Assembly (NCBI GenBank): GCA_009827215.1 | Contig: WUAJ01000084.1 | Coordinates: forward strand, 1-8,932 | Direction: 5' to 3' | DNA: 8,932 nt | Source: Phycisphaeraceae bacterium | GTDB lineage: Bacteria > Planctomycetota > Phycisphaerae > Phycisphaerales > UBA1924 | Shown here: one piece after another, positions 1-6,295 of the stretch | How positions within the stretch are numbered: the stretch's first letter is position 1 | Layout: the number at the start of each line of letters is the position of its first letter | The notes under the pieces: model-generated | The model's input: the letters and a program-made list of their open reading frames with translations, nothing else | What the model was told of the DNA's origin: nothing | Databases searched by the model: none | Translations under genes and position numbers: made by a program

Positions 1-536
1 ACACCACCGGCACGCTCTCCCCATACCTCGCCGCGGCGCTCGGAGATCGCTCCGTGTTCGAATGCCCCAACCAACCCGAGGGCACGTACAAGCACCAAGG
101 ACAGTTCAACACCTTCACCTCAACCTACGGCTACAACGCGTACGGACTCGCACCAAACACCACCGGATACCACACACTCATCAATCAGCGCACTGTCAAG
201 ACCCACCAGGTCCAGCATCCGACCAAGCTCGTCGTCTTCGCCGATGCACTCATCTCGTTCTTTGGTGATCTCCCCTCCAGCAGCGCCCTGCTCGACCCCC
301 CAAGCATCTACGCCGGGAACGGATTCTGGTACGAGAACTACTCCCCCACCACCGCCTTCAGACACGGCATCGACCGCTCGACCTCATTCGGACAAGCGAT
401 CAACGCACGCGTGGATGGTTCAGTCCAACGAAGCTCGCACAATCCGAGCAGCCGAAGTATTCCAGAGCACGCGATCGGATCAATCAGCTCAGAGAACAAT
501 CCCCACTACATCGAGACTCCAGAACGCTGGAAGTAA
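1..536 (+). CDS. Pseudopilin-like (type II secretion G-type / H-X9-DG) protein, 3' end only
   Basis: This is the C-terminal part of a protein whose reading frame is open from base 3 to a TAA at 534-536, so the true start lies before the window. A GTG at 54-56 is in frame but is probably only an internal valine, because the frame continues upstream as TTGTLSPYLAAALGDRS. The residues SPYL, then VFECPNQ, then SYGYNAYG-like and VFADA segments, then AFRHG about 12 residues before a VDGSV motif, follow the order seen in the C-terminal halves of planctomycete pseudopilin-like proteins (prepilin N-terminus plus H-X9-DG tail). These are thought to be inner-membrane or surface proteins processed by prepilin peptidase; individual functions are mostly unknown. 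The N-terminal FTLIE helix cannot be seen, so the family call rests on the tail alone. The gene converges on another pseudopilin, with 16 bp between the stop codons. Confidence 0.75.
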   Translation, partial: TTGTLSPYLAAALGDRSVFECPNQPEGTYKHQGQFNTFTSTYGYNAYGLAPNTTGYHTLINQRTVKTHQVQHPTKLVVFADALISFFGDLPSSSALLDPPSIYAGNGFWYENYSPTTAFRHGIDRSTSFGQAINARVDGSVQRSSHNPSSRSIPEHAIGSISSENNPHYIETPERWK

Positions 537-552
537 CGCATTCAGCACAGCA

Positions 553-1371
553 TCAATAGTCCCTGCCGTGCACACCATCAGCGGTGTTGTGCAGCTTCGT
601 GGATTCGCCGGTCATCGAGTTCTGGACACCATCGCTCGCATCGCTCGGGAGCAGCGCATCGGCGTGACCGTCCGCGAAGACCATCGGGGTCTTTGCATCA
701 AGCAACCCATCAACACGCTCAGGGAGTTTCTTGCCGGTCAGGTACGACAGATCGTCATCCCACAGCATCACCTTCCCCGAAGCGAACTTCACATCATGTG
801 GCCTCGTCGATCGCATCAGCGACAGATCACCAGCATGTGACTCCCCATCCCAGTATTCTGGACGAGCGACGAACGAGTTGGAGTACGCAAGCGAGATCAT
901 CTCCCGCTCGTTGATCCCCTGCTGAAAGTCAAAGTCCTCGAGCTTCGGGAGGTCCTGATCCTTGCGTGGAGAGATCCACGTCTCCCAGTAGGTTGGCCAA
1001 TCATCAATCGGCGCGACCATCGCAGGCCACATCCAGCTGTGACTGAAGTAATCCGTCGTCGCGATGACCATCCCGCCGGGATACCACTCGATGATGACCT
1101 CATCGCCGCGAGGTTCGTATCCATCACCTAGATTCAAACTCGAAGGCACCTCCCCAGGATTCTGCTGAGGATACTTGCCCTTCTCATCCGCGAACACCTG
1201 GAACTGTGTCCCCACCGATCGCACATTACTCAGCGCCACCGTCTGCAGCGCCGATCCACGCGCCCCGGAGAGTGCTGGGAGCAGGATCCCGATCAGGATG
1301 CCGATGATCCCGATGACGACCAAGAGCTCGATGAGCGTAAATCCGCGTGATGGATTCGTGCGCGTGTCCAT
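553..1371 (-). CDS. Pseudopilin with prepilin-type N-terminal cleavage/methylation motif
   Basis: A complete 272-residue protein. A short polar leader, MDTRTNPSRG, is followed by FTLIE at residues 11-15, the canonical prepilin peptidase site (cleavage after Gly10, with Glu at +5). The hydrophobic helix then runs to about residue 34 (LLVVIGIIGILIGILLPAL). The body is rich in Trp and Tyr, and a VFADGHAD motif at 231-238 matches the C-terminal FADGH signature of planctomycete pseudopilins. The protein should be inserted in the inner membrane and processed by a prepilin peptidase. Whether it joins a type II secretion pseudopilus, a type IV pilus or another structure cannot be told from sequence. 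The ATG at 1369-1371 is preceded by GGAGG eight bases upstream, inside the end of the upstream gene, and the upstream TAA directly abuts it. Co-transcription and translational coupling are likely. Confidence 0.9.
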   Translation of the reverse strand: MDTRTNPSRGFTLIELLVVIGIIGILIGILLPALSGARGSALQTVALSNVRSVGTQFQVFADEKGKYPQQNPGEVPSSLNLGDGYEPRGDEVIIEWYPGGMVIATTDYFSHSWMWPAMVAPIDDWPTYWETWISPRKDQDLPKLEDFDFQQGINEREMISLAYSNSFVARPEYWDGESHAGDLSLMRSTRPHDVKFASGKVMLWDDDLSYLTGKKLPERVDGLLDAKTPMVFADGHADALLPSDASDGVQNSMTGESTKLHNTADGVHGRDY

Positions 1372-2181
1372 TTATCCGTCCTCCATCAGTCGGTTCTTGA
1401 TGACCTGGTATGCCGCGGGTTGCCAGAGCTTTGAGTCCTTGTTCCAAGTCAGGATCAACGCGAAGATCGATTCGTTCTTGTCACCCTTGGGCTGGACCGG
1501 GATCTTGATCTGCACCGCTGTGGGGTCCTGCTTTGGTGGCGCATCGGGGAACAACGACGCGGGCTGCATCTCCATCACCTGCGTACTCACCCCGCCACCG
1601 CCTCGTCCAGGCTCGACATCGACATCATCCGTCTCCGCCTCGCGGCGCATCTGCATCCGCCCGCCCTCCGGAGCGACGAACCGCTCCACAGTGATCCGCG
1701 AGAGGTCCACCTTCGCGTCCTTGAACACTTTCGTCAAATGCGTGAACATCGGATGATCGTCTTCGAGCTCGCCTGGGACCTTCCCGCCCATCGCGATGAT
1801 CGCATCGATGAATGAATCATGATCACCGCTCAATACAGGGATGAACGCGTTGAGCGTCGCGTCGCTCAGTCCATCGGGGAGCCCCTTGGGAGCATTGATC
1901 TGCGCCAGCGCTGCCTGCGCTTGCTGTTGGATCGCTTGCTCGATCTCGCCCTTGACCTGGTCGATCTGCTTGTCACTGCTCGCTTTGGTGTAGTTCGCGT
2001 CGATCTCGTTACCCTCGTCATCGATCACCGCGTCCACAATCCGAGGCCCAGTCGGCTCAGATTTCTGCTTGCCGCTGCTCATGAACGACACCGCCGCCCA
2101 TGACAATCCACCGACCGCAAAGAGCAGCGCGATAATCAGTTTCACATCCGCGCCCCCGCGTGCGTGCTTCGTCCAGTCCAT
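1372..2181 (-). CDS. Single-pass membrane protein of unknown function, partner of the pseudopilin
   Basis: A 269-residue protein I do not recognise. I chose the ATG at 2179-2181 because AGGAGA lies six bases upstream (2188-2193). A longer in-frame reading exists up to 2382, but it would run through the divergent nitroreductase start and has an Arg/Cys-rich composition unlike a real protein. A basic N-terminus is followed by one membrane helix at about residues 15-34 (LIIALLFAVGGLSWAAVSF). After it come an acidic stretch, a Gln/Ala-rich probable helix at about 70-95 (EQAIQQQAQAALAQ), and a Gly/acidic low-complexity stretch near residue 190. The C-terminus (about 215-269) has beta-like alternation with a WNKDSKLWQPAAYQV segment. 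The bulk is probably periplasmic or extracytoplasmic. It overlaps nothing and ends exactly where the pseudopilin gene begins, suggesting a role linked to that protein, for example assembly or anchoring; this is inference. Confidence 0.8.
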   Translation of the reverse strand: MDWTKHARGGADVKLIIALLFAVGGLSWAAVSFMSSGKQKSEPTGPRIVDAVIDDEGNEIDANYTKASSDKQIDQVKGEIEQAIQQQAQAALAQINAPKGLPDGLSDATLNAFIPVLSGDHDSFIDAIIAMGGKVPGELEDDHPMFTHLTKVFKDAKVDLSRITVERFVAPEGGRMQMRREAETDDVDVEPGRGGGGVSTQVMEMQPASLFPDAPPKQDPTAVQIKIPVQPKGDKNESIFALILTWNKDSKLWQPAAYQVIKNRLMEDG

Positions 2182-2285
2182 CCTGTATCTCCTGCTTGAG
2201 TACAACGGCACAACCCGCCGTCTATAAACCCACTGGATGCGCCGCAAGAGCGTGCCCGTCGCAATATTCAGAACTATCCTCAAAT
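2182..2285. promoter_or_regulatory. Divergent intergenic region between the membrane-protein/pseudopilin unit and nfsA
   Basis: These 104 bp separate two divergent genes and must hold both promoters unless they lie further inside the genes. The clearest element is the Shine-Dalgarno AGGAGA of the minus-strand gene (2188-2193). A TATAAA at 2223-2228 on plus (TTTATA on minus) could serve as a -10 in either direction. The nearest -35-like TTGAGT on plus (2196-2201) is 21 bp away, too far for a good sigma-70 promoter, and the minus side has only a weak TTGCGG match. No Shine-Dalgarno is evident before the nfsA ATG. Promoter assignments here are weak. Confidence 0.35.
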
Positions 2286-3050
2286 ATGAATAACAGCGAT
2301 CAAACACAGACCGAATCAACAAATCCGACGATCGACACCATGCTCGCCCACCGATCGATCCGCAAGTACACCCCCGATCCAATCCCGCAGGAGCACATCA
2401 ACGCCGCGATGATCGCCGGCCAAGCCGCCGCGACCTCCTCCGCCGTCCAGCCCTACTGCATCCTCCACATCACCGACAACGACAAACGACAGCAGATCGC
2501 CGACCTCGCCGGACCACAACAGAAAGTCCGCGACTGCGGCTCATTCTTCGTCATCTGCGCCGACCTCCGCAAGCACATGCTCATCACTGAGCGAGCAGGC
2601 AACGACTACAAAACTGGTCTCGAAGCGTTCCTCGTCGGCGCAGTCGACGCGTCCCTCTTCGCCCAAAACTTCACCCTCGCCCTCGAATCCCTCGGATACG
2701 GTACCTGCTACATCGGAGGCATCCGCAACGACCTCCCCAAACTCAACGACATCCTCAACCTCCCACAAGGCGTCCTCCCGCTCTACGGCCTCTGCGCCGG
2801 AACCCCCGACGAATCCCCAAGCCATCGCCCACGCCTCGCGCCTCAAGCGATGCTCTTCGAGAACCAGTACCCAAGCGATGAGCAGAACCTCGCGCACATC
2901 GACCAGTACGACGAGCTGTACAAACAATACCTCACCGATCGCGGCGCCAATCCCGCAACTTGGTCCGAGTCGATCGCAAAGAAATACAGCTACGCCGCCC
3001 GCGAAGGGCTCGCTGATTTCTACGAATCCAAAGGCGCGAAGCTCTGCTAA
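2286..3050 (+). CDS. nfsA: NfsA-type oxygen-insensitive NAD(P)H nitroreductase / FMN-dependent flavin reductase
   Basis: A 254-residue cytoplasmic flavoprotein of the nitroreductase superfamily, NfsA/FRP branch, which uses FMN and NAD(P)H for two-electron reduction of nitroaromatics, quinones or flavins. Seen in sequence: HRSIRKYTPDPI at residues 22-33 (the phosphate-contacting HRSIR motif near the N-terminus), ATSSAVQP near 49-56, the SLGYGTCYIGGIRND block at 135-149, LPLYGLCAGTPDESP near 164-178, RPRL at 181-184, and a C-terminal helical segment after DQYDE. These line up in order with E. coli NfsA (about 240 residues). The ATG at 2286 fits the family length; a longer in-frame reading from 2160 only adds sequence unlike the family and overlaps the opposite gene's start. 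The first 15 residues are a polar, Thr/Gln/Ser-rich extension. It is flanked by a divergent and a convergent gene, so it is probably transcribed alone. The physiological substrate is unknown. Confidence 0.92.
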   Translation: MNNSDQTQTESTNPTIDTMLAHRSIRKYTPDPIPQEHINAAMIAGQAAATSSAVQPYCILHITDNDKRQQIADLAGPQQKVRDCGSFFVICADLRKHMLITERAGNDYKTGLEAFLVGAVDASLFAQNFTLALESLGYGTCYIGGIRNDLPKLNDILNLPQGVLPLYGLCAGTPDESPSHRPRLAPQAMLFENQYPSDEQNLAHIDQYDELYKQYLTDRGANPATWSESIAKKYSYAAREGLADFYESKGAKLC

Positions 3051-3093
3051 CCCCTAATTTTCCAGCTCCAGGCACCCTGCAGCAGGTTGCAAT

Positions 3094-3864
3094 CTAATCA
3101 GGAGTCGAAGGATTGAGCAGCTCGAGGAACTCGGTCTTGCCCATCCCCCCCGCTTTCCATCGGAGTGCATTCCCATCCGCATCACTCACGATGATGACCG
3201 GCGGGCCGACGATGTTGTAGCGCTCCATGAGTGCCGCATTCTCAGGATCATCGACATCAAGCGCCACCGGGACGAACTGCTCATTAACGAACGCGGTCAC
3301 CTCTTCATCCGCCCACACCCGGCGCTTCATGATCCGGCAAGGAGCACACCACACCCCAGTGAAATAGAGAATGATCGGCTTGTCTGCTTCGACTGCTCTC
3401 TGCTGAGCCAAGGTGAAGTTTCCAGCCCAAGCGACGTCATTCGATGGGACATAAAAGCTGTACCACGCAAAGGCGAGCGAAAGAACGAGGAAAGTCAGCC
3501 AGAACACTCTCCATATGTTGGGCTTCGTTTTGCCCACGGCCTTGGAGTCGGAGTCGTTATTGGAGGGAGATTGTGAACGTGCATTATGTTGGTGCCTGCG
3601 CGACGCCGAAGCGAAATATGATTGCGCCCTTGGCAACTGCGACGGGATCTCGGATCCATCTGTAGTTGTTGCAGCTGGTACAGCGGCCGGCGTGGCTTGC
3701 GGAGGCGTTGGCGTAAAGGCTGGTTGGAAGCGTGGGCCTTGGGGAGTTGTGGTCGGAGCACTGGCTGGATGCACAATCGGAGCATTGGCTGGCGGCGGAA
3801 CTGCTGAAGCAATTACAGATTCGAATTGTCGGAAGCGTGCCAAGAACGGGTTCAAAGCTGACAA
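3094..3864 (-). CDS. Membrane-anchored thioredoxin-fold protein (WCAPC), 5' end uncertain
   Basis: The C-terminal 115 residues are a clear thioredoxin domain of the DsbD-gamma/thioredoxin-like type. KPIILYFTGVWCAPC carries the redox motif WCAPC (residues 172-176 in the longest reading), followed by MKRRVW, a DVDDPEN strand/loop, and VGPPVIIV with the cis-proline (221-222). A transmembrane helix precedes it at about 119-139, with positive residues (KTKPNIWR) on its N-terminal side, so the redox domain should face the periplasm and act as a thiol reductase or disulfide-handling protein. The start is a real problem: the frame is open from an in-frame TGA at 3874-3876, but no ATG occurs before the thioredoxin motif. 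The longest option is TTG at 3864 with no Shine-Dalgarno, giving 256 residues with a Pro/Ala/Thr-rich N-terminal 110. A GTG at 3537 would give a compact 147-residue membrane-anchored thioredoxin. The N-terminal part lies antisense to another plausible reading frame (3515-3949). The domain call is solid; the extent is not. Confidence 0.8.
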   Translation of the reverse strand: MSALNPFLARFRQFESVIASAVPPPANAPIVHPASAPTTTPQGPRFQPAFTPTPPQATPAAVPAATTTDGSEIPSQLPRAQSYFASASRRHQHNARSQSPSNNDSDSKAVGKTKPNIWRVFWLTFLVLSLAFAWYSFYVPSNDVAWAGNFTLAQQRAVEADKPIILYFTGVWCAPCRIMKRRVWADEEVTAFVNEQFVPVALDVDDPENAALMERYNIVGPPVIIVSDADGNALRWKAGGMGKTEFLELLNPSTPD

Positions 3865-3949
3865 AAGATTTGCTCAGAATGAGTTTTACCGTTGCCAAGA
3901 TTCAGGTACAGGCGAATTCACTTGTCCCGTAACAAATCCTTGCCCATAG
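3515..3949 (+). CDS. Possible Cys-rich, Gly-zipper-like small protein, antisense to thioredoxin N-terminus
   Basis: A 144-codon frame from ATG 3515 to TAG 3947-3949, with 11 cysteines. From the N-terminus it shows a Cys-rich helix-like stretch (CERALCWCLRDAEAKYDC, then GNC), a Val/Ala/Gly-rich stretch with GxxxG spacing at about residues 50-95 (GVVVGALAGCTIGALAGG), and a basic, Cys-containing tail ending CPVTNPCP. The paired-Cys helices around a small hydrophobic core resemble tails of planctomycete surface proteins, but I cannot name a family. Caution: the first 117 codons lie opposite the Pro/Ala/Thr-rich reading of the thioredoxin gene. In this frame relation P, A and T codons on one strand mechanically yield G, A and V codons on the other, so either reading could be the shadow. 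In favour of this one are its ATG, its extension about 28 codons beyond the other frame, and the same-strand zinc-ribbon gene 19 bp downstream. No Shine-Dalgarno is seen; an internal start such as TTG 3560 is possible. Confidence 0.42.
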   Translation: MLGFVLPTALESESLLEGDCERALCWCLRDAEAKYDCALGNCDGISDPSVVVAAGTAAGVACGGVGVKAGWKRGPWGVVVGALAGCTIGALAGGGTAEAITDSNCRKRAKNGFKADKRFAQNEFYRCQDSGTGEFTCPVTNPCP

Positions 3950-3968
3950 TTATCGATATGATTCTTTG

Positions 3969-4379
3969 ATGCTTAGCGCCTTTCAATTTTTTAACAAACC
4001 TTTGTTTGGGACTCCAAATGAGCTCCCGCAATATGCAGCTTACCGCGTACCCGGCCCAAGAAGATGGCACTTGGGCTGGGTATTGCTATTACTACTCATT
4101 GGAACATTTTTTGGATTTAACCCAGACGTCTATCCGTGGCTCTGGCTTGCATATGCACCTATTGCCATTGCAATCATTTTGTTTCCGGCTAGTGTTCTGA
4201 GGTATATGAAACTTTGTAAATACGCCAAGAATCACGATGCCACCCTGTGCACACATTGTGCATATGTCATGAAGAACAACCCCTCAACAAAATTCTGTCC
4301 CGAATGTGGTGAACCATGGGATATCGAATCCGCTAGGCAAAAATGGATGTTTATGATCCACGGGCAATCTCGGTCGTAA
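3969..4379 (+). CDS. Two-helix membrane protein with C-terminal zinc ribbon (CxxC...CPECG)
   Basis: A 136-residue protein. Two hydrophobic segments, about 33-50 (RWHLGWVLLLLLIGTFFGF region) and 55-77 (YPWLWLAYAPIAIAIILF region), form a membrane hairpin. It is followed by a four-cysteine zinc ribbon: CTHC at 94-97 and CPEC at 110-113, with the CPECGEPW ending typical of the small zinc ribbons common in planctomycete membrane proteins (C..CGYdl...CPECG). The ribbon should be cytoplasmic if both helices cross. Function is unknown. The ATG at 3969-3971 is preferred to the TTG one codon upstream; no good Shine-Dalgarno is visible. It follows the uncertain Cys-rich frame by 19 bp and converges on lepA with 22 bp between stops. 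It sits in a patch that is clearly AT-richer (hand count about 44% GC over 3841-4380) than its neighbours, which suggests a different history, for example recent acquisition. Confidence 0.8.
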   Translation: MLSAFQFFNKPLFGTPNELPQYAAYRVPGPRRWHLGWVLLLLLIGTFFGFNPDVYPWLWLAYAPIAIAIILFPASVLRYMKLCKYAKNHDATLCTHCAYVMKNNPSTKFCPECGEPWDIESARQKWMFMIHGQSRS

Positions 4380-4401
4380 GAGAACTTACCCTCAAAACGG
4401 C

Positions 4402-6243
4402 TCACTCCCCCGTATCCAGCACCGCCATGAACGCTTTCTGTGGGATGTTGACCGAGCCGATGGATTTCATCTTGCTCTTGCCCTTCTTCTGTGCTTCGAG
4501 GAGTTTGCGTTTCCGCGAGACATCGCCGCCGTAGCATTTCGCCGTGACATCCTTGCGGAATCCCTTGATCGTCTCGCGTGCGATGATCTTCCCACCAATC
4601 GCGGCTTGCAGCGGGATCTCGAACTGATGACGATCGATCTGCTTCTTGAGCTTGCTCAGAAGCAGCTTACCACGCGCCACCGCTCGATCCCTGTGACAGA
4701 TCAATGACAACGCTTCGACCGGATCGCCGTTGATCAGGATCGCGACCTTGACGAGATCGTCCTTCGCGTAGTGATCGACCTCGTAGTCCATCGTCGCGTA
4801 TCCCTGACTGATGCCTTTGAGCTTGTCGTAGAAGTCAAAGATGATCTCCGCAAGCGGGATCTCGAAGGTCAGCATATCGCGTCCATGACTGACGAATGTC
4901 TGGTTCTTGAACAACCCGCGCCGATCCATGCAGAGCTTCATGATGTCGCCGATGTACTCACCGGGAGTCATGATCTCGACCTTGCAGATCGGTTCAGAAA
5001 ACTCAGTAATCAGTCCCGCATCGGGAAGATCCGCAGGGTTGTGGATCTCTTTCTCGAAGATCTCGTTGCCCTTGCCGCGCATTTTGATCTTGTAGGACAC
5101 CGTCGGCGCCGTCTGCACGACCTCGACCCCCGCTTCGCGCTCGAGTCGCTCCTGGATGATGTCCATATGCAAGAGACCAAGGAACCCACAGCGGAATCCA
5201 AACCCCAGCGCCTCAGAGTGCACCGCTTGGTAGGAAAACGACGAGTCGTTGAGAGCGAGCTTCTCCATCCCCTCGCGCAGTTCCTCGAAGTCGTTGCCCT
5301 TCTTCTCCGTCGTCGATGGATAGAAATCACAGAACACCATCTGCGCCGGAGGCTCATACCCCGCAAGCGGCTCCGCGGCACGATCATGATCAATCGTGAT
5401 CGTATCACCAACGCGCACATCGCCGAGCGTCTTGATCGCCGCGACGAGATAGCAGGTTTCTCCCGCACCAATCTCTTTGTACTTCTCCGGCTTTGGATTG
5501 TACTTCCCGAGTTCCGTAATCGTGAAAGTCCGCTCAAGACCCATCATGAGGATCTTGTCCCCAACCTTGAGCTTCCCATCAAACACTCGGCAATACACGA
5601 TCACGCCGCGATAGTCGTCGTAGACCGCATCGAAGATCAGCGCCCGCGTCTTGTCCGTCGTCGGAGGCGCCGGCGCTGGGAATCGCTCACAGATCGCATC
5701 GAGCAGCTCAGGGATTCCCTCGCCAGTCTTGGCGCTCACAGGAATACATTCCATCGCGTCGATGCCAAGCACCTGCTCGACTTCTTCGGCGATCTCATCG
5801 GGACGAGCGCCTGGGAGATCGATCTTGTTGAGTACAGGGACAATCTCCAGATCCTGTTCAACCGCGAGGTAGGTGTTGACCACAGTCTGCGCTTCAACGC
5901 CTTGGGAAGCATCGACGATCAGCAGCGCGCCTTCACACGCTTTGAGCGCCCGCGAGACCTCGTATCCGAAGTCCACATGCCCCGGCGTATCGATGAAGTT
6001 GAGCATGAAGTCTTCGCCGTTGTGACGATGCATGACTGTCACAGCAGACGCTTTGATCGTGATCCCGCGCTCGCGCTCCAGCTCCATCGAATCGAGCAGT
6101 TGCTGTTTCGCTTCACGATCGCTCACGGCATTGGTTGCTTGCAGCAGACGATCCGCAAGCGTGGACTTGCCGTGGTCGATATGGGCGATGATAGAAAAAT
6201 TGCGTATCTGCACAGGAATCAGCCTTTCAAAGGAGCTGTGCAT
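4402..6243 (-). CDS. lepA: Elongation factor 4 (LepA), ribosome back-translocating GTPase
   Basis: A translational GTPase of 613 residues from the ATG at 6241-6243. All GTPase motifs are present: AHIDHGKS (P-loop, 20-27), GITIK (switch I, 60-64), DTPGH (85-89), NKID (139-142) and SAK (170-172). LepA-specific blocks follow: LGFGFRCGFLGLLHMDIIQERLERE, an elongation-factor G domain V-like region, and the diagnostic C-terminal domain with AKCYGGDVSRKRKLLEAQKKGK and the final IPQKAFMAVL. LepA binds ribosomes at the membrane or in the cytosol and influences translocation and initiation or assembly, especially under ionic stress. The start is open to question: homologues usually begin just before IRNFSIIAHIDHGKS, and the GTG at 6211-6213 (VQIRNFS, preceded by AAAGG nine bases upstream) would give 603 residues, nearer the usual length of about 600. 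The gene lies 52 bp downstream of the glycine-zipper lipoprotein gene on the same strand, so co-transcription is possible. Confidence 0.97.
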   Translation of the reverse strand: MHSSFERLIPVQIRNFSIIAHIDHGKSTLADRLLQATNAVSDREAKQQLLDSMELERERGITIKASAVTVMHRHNGEDFMLNFIDTPGHVDFGYEVSRALKACEGALLIVDASQGVEAQTVVNTYLAVEQDLEIVPVLNKIDLPGARPDEIAEEVEQVLGIDAMECIPVSAKTGEGIPELLDAICERFPAPAPPTTDKTRALIFDAVYDDYRGVIVYCRVFDGKLKVGDKILMMGLERTFTITELGKYNPKPEKYKEIGAGETCYLVAAIKTLGDVRVGDTITIDHDRAAEPLAGYEPPAQMVFCDFYPSTTEKKGNDFEELREGMEKLALNDSSFSYQAVHSEALGFGFRCGFLGLLHMDIIQERLEREAGVEVVQTAPTVSYKIKMRGKGNEIFEKEIHNPADLPDAGLITEFSEPICKVEIMTPGEYIGDIMKLCMDRRGLFKNQTFVSHGRDMLTFEIPLAEIIFDFYDKLKGISQGYATMDYEVDHYAKDDLVKVAILINGDPVEALSLICHRDRAVARGKLLLSKLKKQIDRHQFEIPLQAAIGGKIIARETIKGFRKDVTAKCYGGDVSRKRKLLEAQKKGKSKMKSIGSVNIPQKAFMAVLDTGE

Positions 6244-6278
6244 GATACGCAAAGCGTTTGACAGAATGGGATTTGAAG

Positions 6279-6294
6279 TCGCTCAGACGAGCGA
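6279..6294 (-). other. Short inverted repeat after the lipoprotein stop, before lepA
   Basis: TCGCTC-AGAC-GAGCGA is a six-base-pair stem with a four-base loop, starting one base after the lipoprotein stop codon (6296-6298) when read on the minus strand. No run of T follows on that strand (the next bases are CTTCAAAT), so it is not a standard Rho-independent terminator. It might stabilise a transcript end or partly separate lipoprotein and lepA expression. It is short enough to occur by chance. Confidence 0.25.
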
Positions 6295-6295
6295 A

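Noticed and set aside
244..840. Open frame on plus across the junction of the two pseudopilins
   Set aside because: It overlaps the 3' ends of both recognisable genes, is low in complexity, and shows no motif.
2160..2285. N-terminal extension of nfsA
   Set aside because: The added residues do not match the NfsA family and would overlap the start of the divergent gene; ATG 2286 gives the right length.
2182..2382. N-terminal extension of the minus-strand membrane protein
   Set aside because: The extension is Arg/Cys-rich, runs through the nfsA start, and bypasses a good Shine-Dalgarno before ATG 2181.
3051..3093. Possible terminator between nfsA and the convergent thioredoxin gene (CCTGC-A-GCAGG)
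   Set aside because: The stem has a one-base loop and no following T run; no convincing hairpin was found in these 43 bases.
3444..3665. Small plus frame with a GGAGGGAG just before a GTG near 3574
   Set aside because: It is only about 30 codons from that start, with no recognisable features, and lies in a region already contested by two better frames.
4771..6261. A 496-codon open frame on plus opposite lepA
   Set aside because: LepA on the minus strand has every family motif; the plus frame is Arg/Asp/His/Leu-rich with no domain, as expected of an antisense shadow in GC-rich DNA.
6258..6263. Perfect TTGACA on plus upstream of the lipoprotein 3' end
   Set aside because: No -10-like sequence at 16-18 bp spacing (GCTCAG instead), and there is no plus-strand gene for it to serve.
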